A stretch of 64,000 bases of DNA from Corynebacterium mastitidis DSM 44356. Lineage in GTDB: Bacteria > Actinomycetota > Actinomycetes > Mycobacteriales > Mycobacteriaceae. The first letter of the stretch is position 1, and each line of letters opens with the position of its first letter. The position numbers and the translations under genes are program-made. The notes beneath the pieces are model-generated. The model saw only the letters and a program-made list of their open reading frames with translations. It searched no databases and was not told the origin of the DNA. Location of the stretch: the NCBI RefSeq assembly GCF_000375365.1, contig NZ_AQXB01000002.1, positions 248,001 through 312,000 of the forward strand, written 5' to 3'. Below are positions 61,585 to 64,000 of the stretch, one piece after another.

Positions 61585-63864
61585 ATGTCCGTTCTCAATG
61601 ACACCGTAGCCAAGGCCGCGGCCGAGCCGGATACCGCGCAGCCCTACGCGGAGCTGGGCCTCAAGGATGACGAGTACGCTCGGATCAGGGAGATCCTGGG
61701 CCGCCGCCCCACGGACGCGGAGCTGACCATGTACTCCGTGATGTGGTCGGAGCACTGCTCCTATAAGTCCTCCAAGGTGCACCTGCGCTACTTCGGGGAG
61801 ACCACCACGGAGGAGATGAACTCCAAGATCCTCGCGGGCATCGGGGAGAACGCCGGCGTGGTGGACGTGGGCGACGGCAACGCCGTGACCTTCCGCGTGG
61901 AGTCGCACAACCACCCGTCCTACGTGGAGCCGCACCAGGGCGCGGCCACCGGCGTGGGCGGGATCGTGCGGGACATCATGGCGATGGGCGCGCGCCCGAT
62001 CGCGGTGATGGACCAGCTCCGCTTCGGCCCGGCGGACGCCCCGGACACCCAGCGCGTGCTGCCCGGCGTGGTGGAGGGAATCTCGCACTACGGCAACTGC
62101 CTGGGCCTGCCCAACATCGGCGGAGAGACGGTCTTTGACCCCACCTATGCGGGCAACCCCCTGGTCAACGCCCTGTGCGTGGGCACGCTCAAGGTGGAGG
62201 ACCTCAAGCTGGCCTTCGCCTCCGGTAAGGGCAACAAGGTCATGCTCTTTGGCTCGCGCACCGGCTTGGACGGCATCGGCGGCGTGTCCGTGCTGGCCTC
62301 GGACACCTTCGAGGACGGCGCGGAGCGCAAGCTGCCCGCCGTGCAGGTGGGCGACCCCTTCGCGGAGAAGGTGCTCATCGAGTGCTGCCTGGAGCTGTAC
62401 CACGCCGGCGTGGTGGTGGGCATCCAGGACCTCGGCGGCGCGGGCCTGGCCTGCGCCACCTCCGAGCTGGCGGCCTCCGGAGACGGCGGCATGAGGGTCA
62501 ACCTGGACGCGGTGCCGCTGCGCGCCAAGAACATGACGGCGGCGGAGATCCTGGCCTCCGAGTCCCAGGAGCGCATGTGCGCCGTGGTGACCCCGGAGAA
62601 CGTGGAGCGCTTCCGCGAGATCTGCGCGCGCTGGGACGTCACCTGCGCGGAGATCGGTGAGGTCACCGAGGGCGATCACCTGGTGATTACCCACGGCGGC
62701 GAGGTGGTGGTGGACGCCCCGGCGGCCACCATCGCGGACGAGGCCCCGGTCTACGAGCGCCCCTACGCCCGGCCCGAGTGGCAGGACGAGGTGCAGCGGG
62801 AGGCCGCCGTGCCCGCCCCGACGGACCTGGCGGACACGCTGCGCCGCATGGTGTCCTCCCCGACGCTGTGCTCCCGGGCGTACATCACCGAGCAGTACGA
62901 CCGCTACGTGCTGGGCAACACGGTCAAGGCGAAGGATTCCGACGCCGGCGTGCTGCGCATCGACGAGGAGACCGGGCGCGGCGTGGCCGTCTCCGCCGAC
63001 GCCTCCGGGCGCTACACCTACCTGGACCCCAACACCGGCGCGCGCCTGGCGCTGGCGGAGGCCTACCGCAACGTGGCGGTCACGGGCGCCAAGCCGGTGG
63101 CGGTGACCAACTGCCTGAACTTTGGCTCCCCGGAGAACCCGGACGTGATGTGGCAGTTCCGCGAGGCCGTGCACGGGCTGGCCGACGGCGCCAAGGAGCT
63201 GGGCATCCCGGTCTCCGGCGGCAACGTCTCCTTCTACAACCAGACCGGCGACACCCCGATCCTGCCCACCCCGGTGGTGGGCGTGCTGGGCGTGATCGAG
63301 GACGTGCACAACGCCATCGGCCACGACCTCGGCACGGTGCCGGAGGACGAGGTGCTCTACGTCCTGGGTGCCACGGAGGCGGAGTTCGGCGGCTCCATCT
63401 ACCAGCAGGTCACCACCGGCGAGCTGAAGGGCATGCCGCCGCGCGTGGACCTGGCCAACGAGCAGCGCCTGGCGGACTTCTTCGTGGGCAACACCCTGCT
63501 CACCGCCGCGCACGACGTCTCCGAGGGCGGCCTGGCGCAGACCCTCGTGGAGCTGGCCCTGCGCTCCGGGCGCGGCCTGGACCTGGATCTCTCCGGGGTG
63601 CACGCGGACCTGCACGCGGCGCTGTTCTCCGAGTCCGCCTCGCGCGCGGTGGTGGCCACCACCGCCGACCGCGCGGACTCCGTGGAGCGCCTGGCCGCCG
63701 AGGCCGGGGTGCCGTGCGTGCGCATCGGCGGCACCGTCGAGGGGCGCACCCTGCGCGTCGGGGAGGCCCTGGAGGTCTCCCTCGACGAGCTGCGCGCCGC
63801 TTGGGAGGCCACCCTGCCCGAGCTGTTCGGGCACGCGGTGGGCGCGAACTCCGTGGTGGAGTAG
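61585..63864 (+). CDS. purL: Phosphoribosylformylglycinamidine synthase subunit PurL (small type)
   Basis: 759-aa synthetase subunit, the short form that needs PurS and PurQ. Two AIR-synthase repeats: first half with [37 protein letters not shown] and [12 protein letters not shown]; second half with [28 protein letters not shown] and [16 protein letters not shown] at 61585 has AAGGGAG upstream. A strong terminator follows. Confidence 0.96.
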   Translation: MSVLNDTVAKAAAEPDTAQPYAELGLKDDEYARIREILGRRPTDAELTMYSVMWSEHCSYKSSKVHLRYFGETTTEEMNSKILAGIGENAGVVDVGDGNAVTFRVESHNHPSYVEPHQGAATGVGGIVRDIMAMGARPIAVMDQLRFGPADAPDTQRVLPGVVEGISHYGNCLGLPNIGGETVFDPTYAGNPLVNALCVGTLKVEDLKLAFASGKGNKVMLFGSRTGLDGIGGVSVLASDTFEDGAERKLPAVQVGDPFAEKVLIECCLELYHAGVVVGIQDLGGAGLACATSELAASGDGGMRVNLDAVPLRAKNMTAAEILASESQERMCAVVTPENVERFREICARWDVTCAEIGEVTEGDHLVITHGGEVVVDAPAATIADEAPVYERPYARPEWQDEVQREAAVPAPTDLADTLRRMVSSPTLCSRAYITEQYDRYVLGNTVKAKDSDAGVLRIDEETGRGVAVSADASGRYTYLDPNTGARLALAEAYRNVAVTGAKPVAVTNCLNFGSPENPDVMWQFREAVHGLADGAKELGIPVSGGNVSFYNQTGDTPILPTPVVGVLGVIEDVHNAIGHDLGTVPEDEVLYVLGATEAEFGGSIYQQVTTGELKGMPPRVDLANEQRLADFFVGNTLLTAAHDVSEGGLAQTLVELALRSGRGLDLDLSGVHADLHAALFSESASRAVVATTADRADSVERLAAEAGVPCVRIGGTVEGRTLRVGEALEVSLDELRAAWEATLPELFGHAVGANSVVE

Positions 63865-63879
63865 GGGGAAAGCCCCGGG

Positions 63880-63908
63880 AGCGCCGTCCTGTGGGACGGC
63901 GCTTTCTG
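63880..63908 (+). terminator. purL terminator
   Basis: AGCGCCGTCC (63880-63889) pairs with GGACGGCGCT (63894-63903) around a 4-nt loop, followed by TTTCT: an intrinsic terminator 15 nt after the purL stop. Confidence 0.8.
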
Positions 63909-63937
63909 GTGTGGTGGGGAGCGCGACGATGTGAAGG

Positions 63938-64000
63938 TTGACACTGGCGGGGGGGGGTACCTTCAGATAACGGATCGGTAAAGAGTTTTTGCCGTAACTT
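63938..64000 (+). promoter_or_regulatory. Promoter-like region with 9-G tract at the window end
   Basis: A consensus -35 TTGACA (63938-63943) is followed by a run of 9 G (63949-63957) and then possible -10 elements TACCTT (63958-63963) or GATAAC (63966-63971). Spacings are 14 or 22 bp, neither ideal. The gene it would drive lies beyond the window. Confidence 0.45.

Noticed and set aside
1..64000. Insertion sequences, rRNA genes or replication origin
   Set aside because: No transposase, rRNA signature or origin box cluster was seen on either strand.

Overview
The window reads as chromosomal DNA of a high-GC Corynebacterium or a very close mycolic-acid actinobacterium. The evidence is gene content and order. 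mutY / canB / an Rv3587c-like membrane protein / radA / lpqE / carD / ispD / ispF / cysS / rlmB follows the mycobacterial-corynebacterial backbone. thrE / Lys-rich protein / otsA / META lipoprotein / otsB / ipsA (LacI) / metal ABC transporter, quinone-dependent pyruvate dehydrogenase followed by a PhoR-PhoS type two-component system, and dctA near the purine genes, match the C. glutamicum arrangement as I know it. A recurrent TANNNT hexamer 6-8 nt before the start codon (leaderless transcripts) also fits this group.

Layout. 1-5.1 kb: mutY (cut by the window edge), carbonic anhydrase, YoaK-type membrane protein, secreted/anchored protein, radA, lipoprotein lpqE. 5.1-13.2 kb: carD, the MEP-pathway genes ispD-ispF, an aminosugar locus (GntR regulator, nagA, nagB) lying between ispF and cysS and preceded by 529 bp of non-coding DNA with a 14-G tract, then cysS, rlmB and a possible 46-aa small protein. 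13.3-24.6 kb: an esterase, a zinc/manganese ABC transporter with an AspT-family exchanger gene inside it, the ipsA regulator, the trehalose (OtsAB) genes, a histone-like Lys-rich protein and the Thr/Ser exporter ThrE. 24.9-25.6 kb: tRNA-Thr(UGU) followed by a two-gene module that looks like a HicA-type toxin-antitoxin pair. 25.6-33.8 kb: a complete high-affinity K+ system, read right to left as a 28-aa peptide, kdpF, kdpA, kdpB, kdpC, kdpD, kdpE, headed by an 11-bp-periodic direct repeat (candidate KdpE box). Next is an independent 37-aa amphipathic peptide gene. 33.8-37.1 kb: a DUF1304 protein and two tandem GT87 mannosyltransferase-like proteins.

37.3-49.1 kb: two tandem PepC/bleomycin-hydrolase peptidases with a gene-conversion-like block, an MFS exporter divergent from poxB/pqo, a TipAL-type MerR regulator with a textbook 19-bp promoter spacer, a class III aminotransferase, the phosphate-type two-component system, a lipase-like hydrolase and a HIT protein. 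49.1-64 kb: purine synthesis in three parts (purD, purB, purC as separate leaderless units, and the purS-purQ-purL operon), interrupted by a MarR regulator, folate genes pabAB-pabC, oligopeptidase B, the dicarboxylate carrier dctA and a DUF2334-like protein. The window ends after the purL terminator, in a promoter-like region with a 9-G tract.

Most of the window is vertically inherited core genome. The parts that stand out are the small-protein genes (28 aa, 37 aa, 46 aa), the AT-richer tRNA-linked gene pair, the homopolymeric G tracts near promoters, and the regulatory repeats at kdp, merR and purC. All assignments come from reading the sequence. No database search was run.
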